Source: DATGLG01 sp035294245 (GTDB taxonomy: Bacteria; Pseudomonadota; Alphaproteobacteria; JACZXZ01). From it: a stretch of DNA of 64,000 nt. Made by a program: the position numbers and the translations under genes. Location: contig DATGLG010000041.1 of NCBI GenBank assembly GCA_035294245.1, positions 164,776 through 228,775 on the forward strand. The letters are read 5' to 3'. Shown piece after piece: positions 37,150-47,985 of this stretch (position 1 is the first letter of the stretch; each line of letters opens with the position of its first letter). The notes beneath the pieces were generated by a model. That model was not told the DNA's origin. It searched no databases and worked only from the letters and a program-made list of their open reading frames with translations.

Positions 37150-38739
37150 ATGACCAGCGAACGAGAGCTCGCCCTTGCGGCGCGGGCCTGGCCCTTCGAG
37201 GAGGCGCGCAAGCTCGTGGCGCGCAGCAAGGGCGTCGTGCCGGCCAAGGGCTATCTCCTCTTCGAGACCGGCTACGGTCCCTCCGGGCTGCCCCATATCG
37301 GCACCTTCGGCGAGGTCGCGCGCACGACGATGGTGCGCCAGGCCTTCCGCCGCATCAGCGACGTCCCGACGCGGCTCTTCGCCTTCTCCGACGACATGGA
37401 CGGGCTGCGCAAGGTGCCGGACAACCTGCCGAACCAGGAGATGCTGGCGCGCCATCTCGGCAAGCCGCTCACCGCCATCCCCGATCCCTTCGGCACGCAT
37501 GAGAGCTTCGGCGCCCACAACAACGCGCGGCTGCGCGCCTTCCTCGACGCCTTCGGCTTCGACTACGAGTTCAAGAGCTCGACCGCGTGCTACAAGGCCG
37601 GCATCTTCGACGACACGCTGCGCGCCGTGCTGCGTCATTTCGACGAGATCATGGCCGTGGTGCTGCCGACCCTCGGCCCGGAGCGGCGCGCGACCTACAG
37701 CCCCTTCCTTCCCCTCTGCCCGCGCACCGGTGTCGTGCTCCAGGTTCCCATGGTCGAGACCCGGCCCGAGGCAGGCACCGTCGTCTATCGCGATCCGGCG
37801 ACGGGCGGGCTCGTCGAGGCTCCCGTCACGGGCGGAGCCTGCAAGCTGCAATGGAAGGTCGACTGGGCGATGCGCTGGGTGGCCCTCGGCGTCGATTACG
37901 AGATGTCGGGGAAGGACCTCATCGATTCGGTCAGGCTGTCGAGCCAGATCTGCCGCATCCTGGGTGCTGCGCCGCCCGACGGCTTCACCTACGAGCTCTT
38001 CCTCGACGAGAACGGCGAGAAGATCTCGAAATCGCGCGGCAACGGGCTCACCATCGACGAGTGGCTCGCCTATGCGCCGCCCGAGAGCCTCTCGCTCTTC
38101 ATGTTCCAGAAGCCGCGCGCGGCGAAGCGCCTCTATTTCGATGTCATTCCCCGGCAGGTCGACGACTACATCGCCTTCCTCGAGAGCTATCCGCGGCAGA
38201 GCGAGCCGGAGCGTCTCGAGAACCCGGTCTGGCACATCCATGACGGCAAGCCGCCCAAGGCCGACATGCCGCTCGGCTTCGGGCTGCTCTTGAACCTCGC
38301 GAGCGTTTGCCACACCGAGGACAAGGCCGTGATGTGGGGCTTCATCTCGCGCTACGCGCCGGGTGCGACGCCAGCGAGCCACCCCTTCCTCGACCGCCTG
38401 GTCGGGCACGCGCTCGCCTATTACCGCGACTTCGTGCGCCCGTCGAAGCGCTATCGCGCGCCCACGGCGCAGGAGCGCGCCGCCATGGAAGAGCTGCTTG
38501 CGACCCTCGAGCGCCTGCCCGAAGGGGCCGATGGCGAGGCGATCCAGACCGAGGTCTACGAGGTCGGCAAGCGCCACGGCTTCGCCAATCTGCGCGACTG
38601 GTTCAAGGCGCTCTACGAGGTGCTGCTCGGCCAGAGCCAGGGCCCGCGCATGGGCTCCTTCGTGGCCCTCTACGGCGTGCCCGAGACGATCGACCTCATG
38701 CGGCGCGCGCTGGCCGGCGAGGATTTGAGCGCGGCGTAA
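37150..38739 (+). CDS. lysS: Lysyl-tRNA synthetase, class I
   Basis: Charges tRNA-Lys with lysine. This is the class I form, unrelated to the class II enzyme of Escherichia coli, and is found in archaea, spirochaetes and many alphaproteobacteria. The HIGH-like motif is PHIG (48-51) within FETGYGPSGLPHIGTF, and the KMSKS-like motif is KISKS (291-295). The 529-residue length fits. GGAGCA lies before ATG 37150. DUF488 follows after 16 bases and is probably in the same transcript. Confidence 0.95.
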   Translation: MTSERELALAARAWPFEEARKLVARSKGVVPAKGYLLFETGYGPSGLPHIGTFGEVARTTMVRQAFRRISDVPTRLFAFSDDMDGLRKVPDNLPNQEMLARHLGKPLTAIPDPFGTHESFGAHNNARLRAFLDAFGFDYEFKSSTACYKAGIFDDTLRAVLRHFDEIMAVVLPTLGPERRATYSPFLPLCPRTGVVLQVPMVETRPEAGTVVYRDPATGGLVEAPVTGGACKLQWKVDWAMRWVALGVDYEMSGKDLIDSVRLSSQICRILGAAPPDGFTYELFLDENGEKISKSRGNGLTIDEWLAYAPPESLSLFMFQKPRAAKRLYFDVIPRQVDDYIAFLESYPRQSEPERLENPVWHIHDGKPPKADMPLGFGLLLNLASVCHTEDKAVMWGFISRYAPGATPASHPFLDRLVGHALAYYRDFVRPSKRYRAPTAQERAAMEELLATLERLPEGADGEAIQTEVYEVGKRHGFANLRDWFKALYEVLLGQSQGPRMGSFVALYGVPETIDLMRRALAGEDLSAA

Positions 38740-38755
38740 GGGGATTGCGGACGCC

Positions 38756-39313
38756 ATGGCTCCGACGCCGTCCCCCTCCGCTCCTCTCGTCCTCACCATC
38801 GGGCACTCGACCCGCTCCCTCGAGGCACTCATCGCCATGCTGCGGGCCCATGGCGTGCGGCGCCTCGTCGACGTGCGAACCATCCCGCGCTCGCGTCACA
38901 ATCCCCAGTACAACGCCGACCATCTCGCCGAGGCTCTGCCGGCGGCGGGCATTTCCTATGAGCACCGCAAGGGCCTCGGCGGGCTGCGCCATCCGCGCAA
39001 GGACTCGCCCAATGGCGGCTGGCGCAATGCGGGCTTCCGCGGCTATGCGGATTACATGCAGACGGCGGAATTCGCGGCGGAGCTCGCCGCTCTCGAAGCC
39101 CTCGCCGAAGAGGGCCGGCTCGCCATCATGTGCGCCGAGGCGGTGCCCTGGCGCTGCCACCGTTCGCTCATCGCCGACGCCCTGACCGTGGACGGCATCC
39201 CCGTCGCCCATATCATGAGCGAGGCGCGGCTTGACCCGCACCACCTAACACCCTTCGCCCATGTGGAGGGCAAGCGCATCACCTACCCACCCGATCAGGG
39301 TGAGCTGCTGTAG
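38756..39313 (+). CDS. DUF488 family protein
   Basis: A 185-residue soluble protein with the DUF488 pattern: LTIGHSTRSLEALIAML at the start, LVDVRTIPRSRHNPQYN, YEHRKGLGGLR, and the CAEAVPWRCHRSLIADAL block, where Cys, Arg and His are conserved in the family. The function is not settled. It stands 16 bases after lysS. Start ATG 38756 keeps the whole domain. Confidence 0.88.
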   Translation: MAPTPSPSAPLVLTIGHSTRSLEALIAMLRAHGVRRLVDVRTIPRSRHNPQYNADHLAEALPAAGISYEHRKGLGGLRHPRKDSPNGGWRNAGFRGYADYMQTAEFAAELAALEALAEEGRLAIMCAEAVPWRCHRSLIADALTVDGIPVAHIMSEARLDPHHLTPFAHVEGKRITYPPDQGELL

Positions 39314-39415
39314 AACGGTGCCGCAGCGGAAGGCGGCTACAGCTGCGCGCCGCGCGGTGCTCCCCCTTGGCCCACGCCGCTTCTCGATGAGATTTCACTG
39401 TGGCACTCTCATGCC

Positions 39416-40024
39416 ATGCTGATTTTTATCGATGAAAGCGGTGATCCAGGCTTCAAGCTCGACAAAGGCTCTACGCCTATTTTCGTGGCGACAATGGTTC
39501 TCTTCAGGAACGGAACCGATGCGGCGACGACCCAACAGGCCATCGCGCGGAGCGGGGCAAGGCAGGCGCATAAGGGCGAGTTCAAGTTCAGCAGGTGCAG
39601 CGATCTGGTGCGCGACCAATTCTTCGAAGCCGTGAAAGGATGTCCGTTCCGGATACGCGCAATTGTCGTCGAAAAGGCTCGGATCTATTCGCCTCATTTG
39701 AGGGCGGATAAAGCAGGCTTTTATCGCTTCTTCGTTCGCCAGATGATGACCAACGATGCCGGTCAGCTCTCGAGCGCGAAGGTGGTCATCGACGGGTCAG
39801 GAGACCGCGAGTTTCGTCGAGCCCTCGCGGCCTATTTGCGTCGCCAACTGCGCGACCGGCTGAGGGAGGTCAGGTTCTCCAACTCCCGGAACGACGTCCT
39901 CGTGCAACTTGCTGATATGTGCTGTGGTGCCATCGCCCGATCTTACCGACAAGATCGCGGCGACCCGGGACGATGGCGCAGGATGCTGCGTCCTCGGATC
40001 GATGACGTCTGGGAATTTAGGTAG
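39416..40024 (+). CDS. DUF3800 domain protein
   Basis: A 202-residue protein with the DUF3800 core: IFIDESGDPGF at the start, then GEFKFSR, VVIDGSGDREFRRAL and the end motif QLADMCCGAIARS. The three acidic motifs suggest an RNase H-like nuclease fold, and family members are often found in mobile or defence regions. Base composition is more AT-rich than the genes on both sides, and codon use is less biased, which suggests acquisition. A foldable intergenic element follows directly. No partner gene is adjacent. Confidence 0.85.
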   Translation: MLIFIDESGDPGFKLDKGSTPIFVATMVLFRNGTDAATTQQAIARSGARQAHKGEFKFSRCSDLVRDQFFEAVKGCPFRIRAIVVEKARIYSPHLRADKAGFYRFFVRQMMTNDAGQLSSAKVVIDGSGDREFRRALAAYLRRQLRDRLREVRFSNSRNDVLVQLADMCCGAIARSYRQDRGDPGRWRRMLRPRIDDVWEFR

Positions 40025-40046
40025 CTTTTCGACGTTCAAACGATTG

Positions 40047-40115
40047 CGCCCCCTTGCCCTACTCCCGGCGGTACCGGGCACGCCACCATACGGTGACAGT
40101 TCGAGCAAGGGGGCG
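40047..40115. other. Intergenic element that can fold into a three-way junction
   Basis: An 11-bp perfect outer stem (40047-40057 with 40105-40115) encloses two small hairpins: CCCGG/CCGGG (40064-40078, five-base loop) and CACC/GGTG around ATAC (near 40084-40095). It lies between the convergent DUF3800 and aminotransferase genes. It could be a terminator, a small RNA or a relic of a mobile element; no known RNA family is recognised. Confidence 0.4.
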
Positions 40116-40204
40116 GCTTGTCGATTTGATATATGGCATGCCAGGTTAAGATTGTCTATAGGGCGAAGTCCGCAACCAACAGCATGCCAGCCGGTAAATC
40201 CGGA

Positions 40205-41071
40205 CTACAGCCGTGCGCTCTCGGCGTACTTGAAATAGATCTCGCGCGCCTTGCGGTAGACGGGGCCCGGCTGGAAGTCGCGATCCTCGACGCGCGAGCA
40301 GGCGAGCACCTTGGCGTAGTTGCCCGTCGAGAACACCTCGTCCGCCGCGAGCACCTCGGAGAAGGTGATGCGCCGCTCCTGCACCTCGACCCCCGCCTCG
40401 CGCAGGAGCTTGATGACGCGCTGGCGGGTGACGCCGTTGAGGAAGCAGCCATTGGGGATCGGCGTGTGGGCGGCGCCATCCTTCACGATGAAGAGATTGG
40501 CGCTCGCGAATTCCGCGACATTGCCCGCCGCATCGAGCATCACCGCGTTCTCGAAGCCGCGCTCGCGCGCCGCCTTGAGGGTGCGCGAGACATTGGGATA
40601 GAGGCACGAGGCCTTGGCCTCGGTCGGGGCCGTCTCCGGCGTCGGCCGGCGGAAGGGCGAGAGGCAGGCCTTGAAGGGCACGTCCTTCGGCAGCGGCGAA
40701 TCATAGATGGTGAGGATGAAGCGCGTGGTGTCGGGATCGGGCTCGACGCCGCCGCCCTCGGCGAAGAACATGGGGCGGATATAGAGCTCGGCATCGGCGG
40801 GGAACTTGGCGACGCCCTCGCGCGCGAGCGTCTCGATCGTCTTGGCGTCCACCTTGGGCTTGAGGCCCATGAGCAGGGCCGACTGCACCGCCCGCGCACA
40901 GTGGAGGTCGAGATCGGGCACCTTGCGCTGGAAGGCGCGGGCGCCGTCGAAGATGACGGCGCTTAGCCACGCCGCCTGGGTGAGCGGCCCCATGATGGGC
41001 GGGTTGCCCTCGTGCCAGGTGCCGTCGATATAGGTCCACGCCTTCTTCTCGGTTGCCGTGCCGCCAGCCAT
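40205..41071 (-). CDS. ilvE: Branched-chain amino acid aminotransferase (class IV)
   Basis: PLP enzyme of fold type IV, 288 residues, that moves amino groups between glutamate and the branched-chain 2-keto acids. The PLP lysine is in TEAKASCLYPNVSR, and the following GFENAVMLDAAGNVAEFASANLF and GVTRQRVIKLLRE blocks are class IV signatures. The rhizobial BCAT subtype has this length and start (YIDGTWHEGN). GGGAGGAGC precedes ATG 41071. A D-amino acid aminotransferase is less likely given the substrate-side residues seen. Confidence 0.87.
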   Translation of the reverse strand: MAGGTATEKKAWTYIDGTWHEGNPPIMGPLTQAAWLSAVIFDGARAFQRKVPDLDLHCARAVQSALLMGLKPKVDAKTIETLAREGVAKFPADAELYIRPMFFAEGGGVEPDPDTTRFILTIYDSPLPKDVPFKACLSPFRRPTPETAPTEAKASCLYPNVSRTLKAARERGFENAVMLDAAGNVAEFASANLFIVKDGAAHTPIPNGCFLNGVTRQRVIKLLREAGVEVQERRITFSEVLAADEVFSTGNYAKVLACSRVEDRDFQPGPVYRKAREIYFKYAESARL

Positions 41072-41212
41072 GCCGCTCCTCCCGTGGTGTGTCGTGGCGC
41101 GCCAGCATAGTGGGAATTGCCGGCCTGTCCAATCGATCCCGGCGCGCGGCAGCCCTGCTGCGGCCGCAGGGGTGGCTCCTTCGTCTTTCTTGCGCTAAAA
41201 CCCGCCACTTGC

Positions 41213-41289
41213 CCCCACCTCACACCGACCCTCTCCGCCCCGGGGGGTGGGGAGGGAGGGTCCCGCCCGAGTGGGATGGTGAGGTGGGG
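41213..41289. repeat. Imperfect palindrome in the aminotransferase-DUF952 gap
   Basis: CCCCACCTCAC at 41213-41223 and GTGAGGTGGGG at 41279-41289 are exact reverse complements, with a second partial pair (CCCTCTCC, GGAGGGAGGG) inside. The 77-base unit resembles the ctcaccct...gagagggtgag type of interspersed repeat common in proteobacteria. Confidence 0.55.
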
Positions 41290-41318
41290 CGAGTCACGAG
41301 ACAACGAGCTTCGCCGCC

Positions 41319-41666
41319 ATGTCCGAGGGGATTATCTATCACGTCTGCCGCCGCGCGGACTGGGAGGCGGCGCGCGCCGCCGGGCGCTATGAGGGCTCGG
41401 CGGACGACCGGCGCGACGGCTTCATCCATTTCTCGACGGTGGGCCAGCTCGTGGAGAGTGTCGCCAAGCACCGCGCCGGGCAGCCGGATCTCGTCCTCCT
41501 TGCCGTCGATCGAGCCGCCCTGGGCCCGGCGCTTAAATGGGAGCCGTCGCGGGGCGGGGCCCTCTTCCCTCATCTCTATGGGCCGTTGCCAGTCGCGGCG
41601 GTGCGCGCCATCCATCCGCTTCCCCTCGGCCCCGACGGCCGCCACCGCTTCCCCGTCCTCGGCTGA
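41319..41666 (+). CDS. DUF952 family protein
   Basis: A 115-residue protein of the DUF952 fold, related to ADP-ribosyltransferase-like small domains. Typical motifs: IYHVCRRADWEAARAAGRY at the start, DGFIHFSTVGQLVESV, LVLLAVDRAALG, and FPHLYGPLPVAAV. No function is proven. pyrD starts eight bases after its stop, so they are co-transcribed, an order often seen in rhizobia. Confidence 0.88.
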   Translation: MSEGIIYHVCRRADWEAARAAGRYEGSADDRRDGFIHFSTVGQLVESVAKHRAGQPDLVLLAVDRAALGPALKWEPSRGGALFPHLYGPLPVAAVRAIHPLPLGPDGRHRFPVLG

Positions 41667-41674
41667 GGCGCCCG

Positions 41675-42772
41675 ATGGCCGATCTCGCCCGCCTCGCCAC
41701 CGCCGGACTGCGCCTCCTTCCAGCCGAGCCGGCGCATCGGCTCGCCATCCGGCTGCTGCGGCTTGGCCTGGTGCCGCGCGACCGCGAAGCCGACGATCCC
41801 ATCCTGGCGACGCGGGCCTTCGGCCTCGCCTTCGCCAACCCCATCGGGCTCGCCGCCGGCTTCGACAAGAATGCCGAGGCCTTCGCCCCGCTTCTCGGGC
41901 TCGGCTTCGGCTTCGTCGAGATCGGCAGCGTGACCCCGCGCCCCCAGCCCGGAAATCCCAAGCCGCGCCTCTTCCGCCTGCCGCCCGACCGCGGGCTCAT
42001 CAACCGCCTCGGCTTCAACAATGACGGACTCGAGGCCGTCGCCGACCGTCTGCGACGCCGCCGTCGCGGGTCCGGCATCCTCGGTGCCAATCTCGGCAAG
42101 AACAAGGACAGCGCCGATGCCGCCGCCGATTACCGCCGCGGCGTCCTCGCCCTCGCGCGCCACGCCGACTACCTCGTCGTCAACGTCTCCTCGCCCAATA
42201 CGCCGGGGCTGCGGGCGCTCCAGGGCCGCGAGCCCCTTGATGCCCTCCTCGCGGCCGTGCAGGCGGCGCGCGCCGAGGCGGTGGCGGCAGGCGGCCCGCC
42301 CATCCTCCTCAAGATCGCCCCCGACCTCACTGCCGAGGATTGCCGCGACATCGCCGAGGTGGTTCTCGCGCGGAAGCTCGATGGCCTCATCATTGGTAAC
42401 ACCACGATCACCCGGCCCGCCGATCTGCGCGGGCGGCACCGGGGCGAGGCGGGCGGGCTCTCCGGCCGGCCGCTCTTCCCCCTCGCGACCGAGCGCCTCG
42501 CCGAGATGTACCGGCTGACCGGCGGGCGGATTCCCCTGATCGGCACCGGCGGAGTGGCGAGCGGGGCCCAGGCCTATGCCAAGATCCGCGCCGGGGCGGC
42601 GCTGGTGCAGCTCTATACGGGGCTCGTCTATGAGGGGCCCGGCCTGGTGCGGCGGATCAAGCGCGAGCTCGCCGCCCTTCTCCGCCGCGACGGCTTCGCC
42701 GGCGTCGCGGCTGCGGTCGGTGCCGATCACCGTCCCGTCGGCGCGCCGGGTGCCGGACGCAGGATTGGTTAA
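41675..42772 (+). CDS. pyrD: Dihydroorotate dehydrogenase, class 2 (quinone)
   Basis: Membrane-bound FMN enzyme of pyrimidine synthesis that oxidises dihydroorotate to orotate and passes electrons to quinone. The N-terminal helix region (LLPAEPAHRLAIRLLRLG) that binds quinone and membrane marks class 2. FMN and substrate motifs are NPIGLAAGFDKNAEA, GSVTPRPQPGNPKPR, the catalytic serine in VNVSSPNTPGLR (172/173) and LIGTGGVASGAQAY. Length 365 fits. Start ATG 41675, though the frame stays open upstream within the DUF952 gene. Confidence 0.95.
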   Translation: MADLARLATAGLRLLPAEPAHRLAIRLLRLGLVPRDREADDPILATRAFGLAFANPIGLAAGFDKNAEAFAPLLGLGFGFVEIGSVTPRPQPGNPKPRLFRLPPDRGLINRLGFNNDGLEAVADRLRRRRRGSGILGANLGKNKDSADAAADYRRGVLALARHADYLVVNVSSPNTPGLRALQGREPLDALLAAVQAARAEAVAAGGPPILLKIAPDLTAEDCRDIAEVVLARKLDGLIIGNTTITRPADLRGRHRGEAGGLSGRPLFPLATERLAEMYRLTGGRIPLIGTGGVASGAQAYAKIRAGAALVQLYTGLVYEGPGLVRRIKRELAALLRRDGFAGVAAAVGADHRPVGAPGAGRRIG

Positions 42773-42776
42773 CCAT
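42769..42776 (+). promoter_or_regulatory. Possible CtrA half-site
   Basis: TTAACCAT, the half-site bound by the cell-cycle regulator CtrA in alphaproteobacteria, overlaps the pyrD stop and lies 54 bases before the EAL gene. Only one half-site is seen, without the second TTAA at the standard distance, so the assignment is weak. Confidence 0.3.
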
Positions 42777-42829
42777 ATTTCAAGACCTTTCGCCGAGGCT
42801 GCCGCGGTAACGCCAGCGCCGGGAGCGGC

Positions 42830-44083
42830 ATGCCCGTCCACCTCAATCTCCTCATCGCGGCCTCCTACGCCCTCTTCGCCGCCGCCGTCGCCGTCGCAGT
42901 GCCGTCCCAGGCGGTGCCGACGCCCTATCTTCTCGGCGGCCTCGTCGTCCTCGCCGGGGCCCTCGCCCATGTCCTGCTGCTGCGCCATTTCCGCGACCGC
43001 GACGCGCGCGAGGAGCTCGCCTATCTCAATGCCGCCTATCGCGACCTCAAGAGCGAGATCGACGCGCTGCGCATCGGCATGGCGCGCGCCCATGTGGAGC
43101 TCCGCGATGCCCGGGCCCAGACGGAGAAGGCGGGGGGCCCGGCGATGAGCGAGATCGTCGCCGAGGTGCGCGTGCTCCAGTCCCTCATCGAGCGGCTTCA
43201 CCTGAGCCGGCAGGAGGCCGTCGAGGCCAAGCCTGCCGCCAATGAGGAGACGCCGCCCGCGGCCGCTGTCGCCGGTGCTGCGCGTCCCACTGTGCTGCGT
43301 CCGCTGCGGCCGCCCGTGCCTGCCGTCGCGACCGGGCTCGACGAGGCACAGATTCTCGACATCGTGCGCGACGGCCTCCGGGCTGACCGCATCGATCTCT
43401 TCCTCCAGCCGGTGCTCAGCCTGCCCCAGCGCAAGCGGCGCTTCTACGAGTGCTATTCCCGCATCCGCACTGCGGACGGCACCATGATCACGCCGGAGCA
43501 ATATATCGCTGTCGCGGCGCGGGAGGGCCTGCTCGACGCCATCGACAACATGCTGCTCTTCCGCTGCGTGCAGCTCGTGCGCAAGGCGCGGCTCAAGCAT
43601 CGCGACGTCGGCTTCTTCTGCAACATCTCGCCGGGCAATCTCAGCGACAAGGACTTCTTCACCGATTTCGTCGAGTTCATGGCGCAGAACGCCGAGCTCG
43701 CCCCCCATCTCTTCTTCGAGTTCGCCCAGGCGGACGCCAAGCGCTTCGACGCCACGATCCTCAAGCAGCTCGCCTTCCTCGCCAATTACGGCTTCCGCTT
43801 CTCCCTCGACCGGGTGAGCGACCTGCGGCTCGATCTGCGCGAGCTCAAGGAGCGCCGCTTCGCCTTCGTGAAGCTCGACGCGGCCTTCCTCCTCGAGAGC
43901 ATCCATGGCGAGAAGCCGGTGCTCGATCTCCATCTGCTCAAGGGCGCCCTCGACCGCGCCGGCCTCGATCTCGTGGTGGAGAAGGTCGAGCGCGACCAGC
44001 AGCTCATCGAGCTCCTCGACTACCAGATCGACTACGCCCAGGGCTTCCTCTTCGGCGAGCCGCGGCCCAGCCGGGAGATTTGA
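42830..44083 (+). CDS. Membrane EAL-domain protein, degenerate, TipF-like
   Basis: The 417-residue protein has two N-terminal hydrophobic segments (about 5-25 and 33-52), a charged helical region to about 130, a Pro/Ala linker and an EAL domain from about 165. The EAL signature reads FYECYSR; the later metal motif DDFG is LDRVSD, so the second Asp is missing, while NIS, KLDAAF, EKVE and the QGFLFGEP end are kept. It probably binds but does not cut cyclic di-GMP. The layout matches TipF of Caulobacter, which places flagella at the new pole; this is inference from architecture. It follows pyrD by 57 bases. Confidence 0.75.
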   Translation: MPVHLNLLIAASYALFAAAVAVAVPSQAVPTPYLLGGLVVLAGALAHVLLLRHFRDRDAREELAYLNAAYRDLKSEIDALRIGMARAHVELRDARAQTEKAGGPAMSEIVAEVRVLQSLIERLHLSRQEAVEAKPAANEETPPAAAVAGAARPTVLRPLRPPVPAVATGLDEAQILDIVRDGLRADRIDLFLQPVLSLPQRKRRFYECYSRIRTADGTMITPEQYIAVAAREGLLDAIDNMLLFRCVQLVRKARLKHRDVGFFCNISPGNLSDKDFFTDFVEFMAQNAELAPHLFFEFAQADAKRFDATILKQLAFLANYGFRFSLDRVSDLRLDLRELKERRFAFVKLDAAFLLESIHGEKPVLDLHLLKGALDRAGLDLVVEKVERDQQLIELLDYQIDYAQGFLFGEPRPSREI

Positions 44084-44142
44084 GCGGCGCGCCCTCGCCG
44101 CCCTTTGCAAGAGCGGGTGGATCGTGGCAAAAGCCCGGGGCC

Positions 44143-45057
44143 ATGACCGCGTCCTCGTCCTCCGCCGCCTCGCGCGAGCCGGCCCCCATCCCCTTCCTTC
44201 CCGGCGTCGCTCCTCTGGCCGCGCGCTATGACGGCTTCGTCCTCGATCTCTGGGGCGTGATCCATGACGGGATCACGCCCTATCCCGGCGTCGTCGACAC
44301 CCTCCGCCGCCTCCGCGCGGACGGCAAGCATGTGACGCTGCTCTCGAACGCACCGCGCCGCGCCGCCGAGATCGTCGCCGCCATGGAGGAGAAGATGGGC
44401 ATCCCGCGAAACCTCTATGACGGGCTGATCTCCTCGGGCGAGGCCGCCTATCAGGCGCTCCGCAGCCGCGCGGATCCCTGGTTCGCCCGTCTCGGCCACG
44501 CCTGCTACCTGATGGGGCCGGTGCGCGACCACGGCATGCTCGGCGGCCTCGACATGCGCCGCGTCACCGATATGAGCGAGGCGGAGTTCATCCTGGCGAC
44601 GGGGGTCGATTGGGACGACGACCGCCTCGACATCTACGAGCCGGCCCTCGAGATCGGCGCCCGCCGGGGCCTGCCCATGATCTGCGCCAATCCGGACCTC
44701 GAGGTGATCCGGGGCGGGCGGCGCGTGCTCTGCGCCGGCACCCTCGCCCATCGCTATGAGAGCCTCGGCGGCGAGGTGCGCTATTTCGGCAAGCCCTTCG
44801 CGCCGATCTATGCCCTCTGCTTCGCGCAGATGGGCATCGGCGACCGCCGGCGCATCGTCGCGATCGGCGATTCCCTGCGCACCGACATCGCCGGGGCCTG
44901 CGCCGCCGGCATCGATTCGGTGCTGGTGACCGGGGGCATCCATGCCGAGGAGCTGGGCATCGCCCATGGCGAGCATCCGGACCCCGCCGCCCTCGCCGCC
45001 GCCTGCGCCAAGGGCGGCTTCCGCCCCACCGCGGCCATCCCCGCCTTCGTGTGGTGA
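44143..45057 (+). CDS. HAD superfamily class IIA-like hydrolase (TIGR01459 type)
   Basis: A 304-residue phosphatase of the haloacid dehalogenase fold. The nucleophile motif is in FVLDLWGVIHDG, motif II in TLLSNAPRRAAEIV, then a class IIA cap and the last acidic motif in RIVAIGDSLRTDIAGA. This NagD-like subgroup is typical of alphaproteobacteria; substrate unknown, perhaps sugar or nucleotide phosphates. ATG 44143 lies 59 bases after the EAL gene. Length and motifs are complete. Confidence 0.87.
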   Translation: MTASSSSAASREPAPIPFLPGVAPLAARYDGFVLDLWGVIHDGITPYPGVVDTLRRLRADGKHVTLLSNAPRRAAEIVAAMEEKMGIPRNLYDGLISSGEAAYQALRSRADPWFARLGHACYLMGPVRDHGMLGGLDMRRVTDMSEAEFILATGVDWDDDRLDIYEPALEIGARRGLPMICANPDLEVIRGGRRVLCAGTLAHRYESLGGEVRYFGKPFAPIYALCFAQMGIGDRRRIVAIGDSLRTDIAGACAAGIDSVLVTGGIHAEELGIAHGEHPDPAALAAACAKGGFRPTAAIPAFVW

Positions 45058-45152
45058 TGCGGGCCGAACCGGAGGCCTGAATCACGCGGGCGCGGTCATT
45101 GCGAACTCCGGCGACGCCGGGCGCAGCGGGACGGCGGAGACGTCATTGGGAT

Positions 45153-45290
45153 GTCATCGCGACCCCGAGCTTCGCGAGGGGGAAGCGATCCAGTCTTCCG
45201 CAAATATCCTGGATGGCGTCGTCCCACGCCACCTCGCTTTCGCTCGGCGTCGCGGTCCTCGCCATGACGGCGGCGACCGCCTCGCGGGGC
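45153..45290. repeat. Dispersed palindromic repeat, copy 1
   Basis: This stretch and 61761-61890 share a core of about 100 bases that differ at only a few positions, in the same orientation. The unit starts GTCATCGCGA, holds GCGATCCAGTCTTCC and ATCCTGGATGGCGTCGTCC, and ends near CTCGCCATGAC; ends and inner parts are inverted copies of each other. It lies between the HAD gene and a small convergent gene. Confidence 0.85.
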
Positions 45291-45322
45291 TCGCGGTGAC
45301 AGGTCGGGAGTTACTTGCCCGG

Positions 45323-45664
45323 CTAATGATGGCTGCCGTGAAGGATGTCCTCGCGCAGCCCGGTGTCGTAGGCGAGACCCTCGGCCGTCATCACCGTCCC
45401 CAGGGGATGCCCCAAGCGGAGCAGCCCCTTGCGCTCCAATGCGGCGAAGACGGCCGGATTGGCGAGCCCGGTCGCGTCTGAGGCGCGCACGGCGAAGGGA
45501 CCGATATGGAAATGATCGCCATGGGGCGCCGGCAGGGTGCTCACCATCACCGTGCCGTCCTCGCCCGCGGTCGCGTATTCGGGGTGGCGCGCCAGCTCCT
45601 GGAGCAGGGTCAAGGTCTTGAGCTGGAGGGGGTTGAGCTTGAGCGGATTGCGTTTCGGCGGCAT
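45323..45664 (-). CDS. Small conserved protein of unknown function
   Basis: A 113-residue soluble protein beginning PPKRNPLKLNPLQLKTLTLLQ and containing HGDHFHIGPFAVRASDATGL and TAEGLAYDTGL. The text has the feel of a conserved rhizobial protein: basic N-terminus, a helix-turn-helix-like middle and a His-rich end (ILHGSHH). I cannot name a domain. AAAGGA lies six bases before ATG 45664. It is convergent with the HAD gene and separated by the dispersed repeat. Confidence 0.7.
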   Translation of the reverse strand: MPPKRNPLKLNPLQLKTLTLLQELARHPEYATAGEDGTVMVSTLPAPHGDHFHIGPFAVRASDATGLANPAVFAALERKGLLRLGHPLGTVMTAEGLAYDTGLREDILHGSHH

Positions 45665-45830
45665 GGCGGTCCTTTCCCTGAGCGGGTGAGGGTTCTGCCA
45701 TCCTCCCGCGCGCCGCGCAAGCCTGCCGCCGGCGAGAGCGGGTGCCGAGCGATTGGACCCGGCTGCGGGGCTCCGTTATAATTCCCTGTGACCGGAACGT
45801 GGGTGCCGAGGCTTCTGGCAGGCGCGGATC

Positions 45831-47981
<2,151 letters not shown>

Positions 47982-47985
47982 GGCT

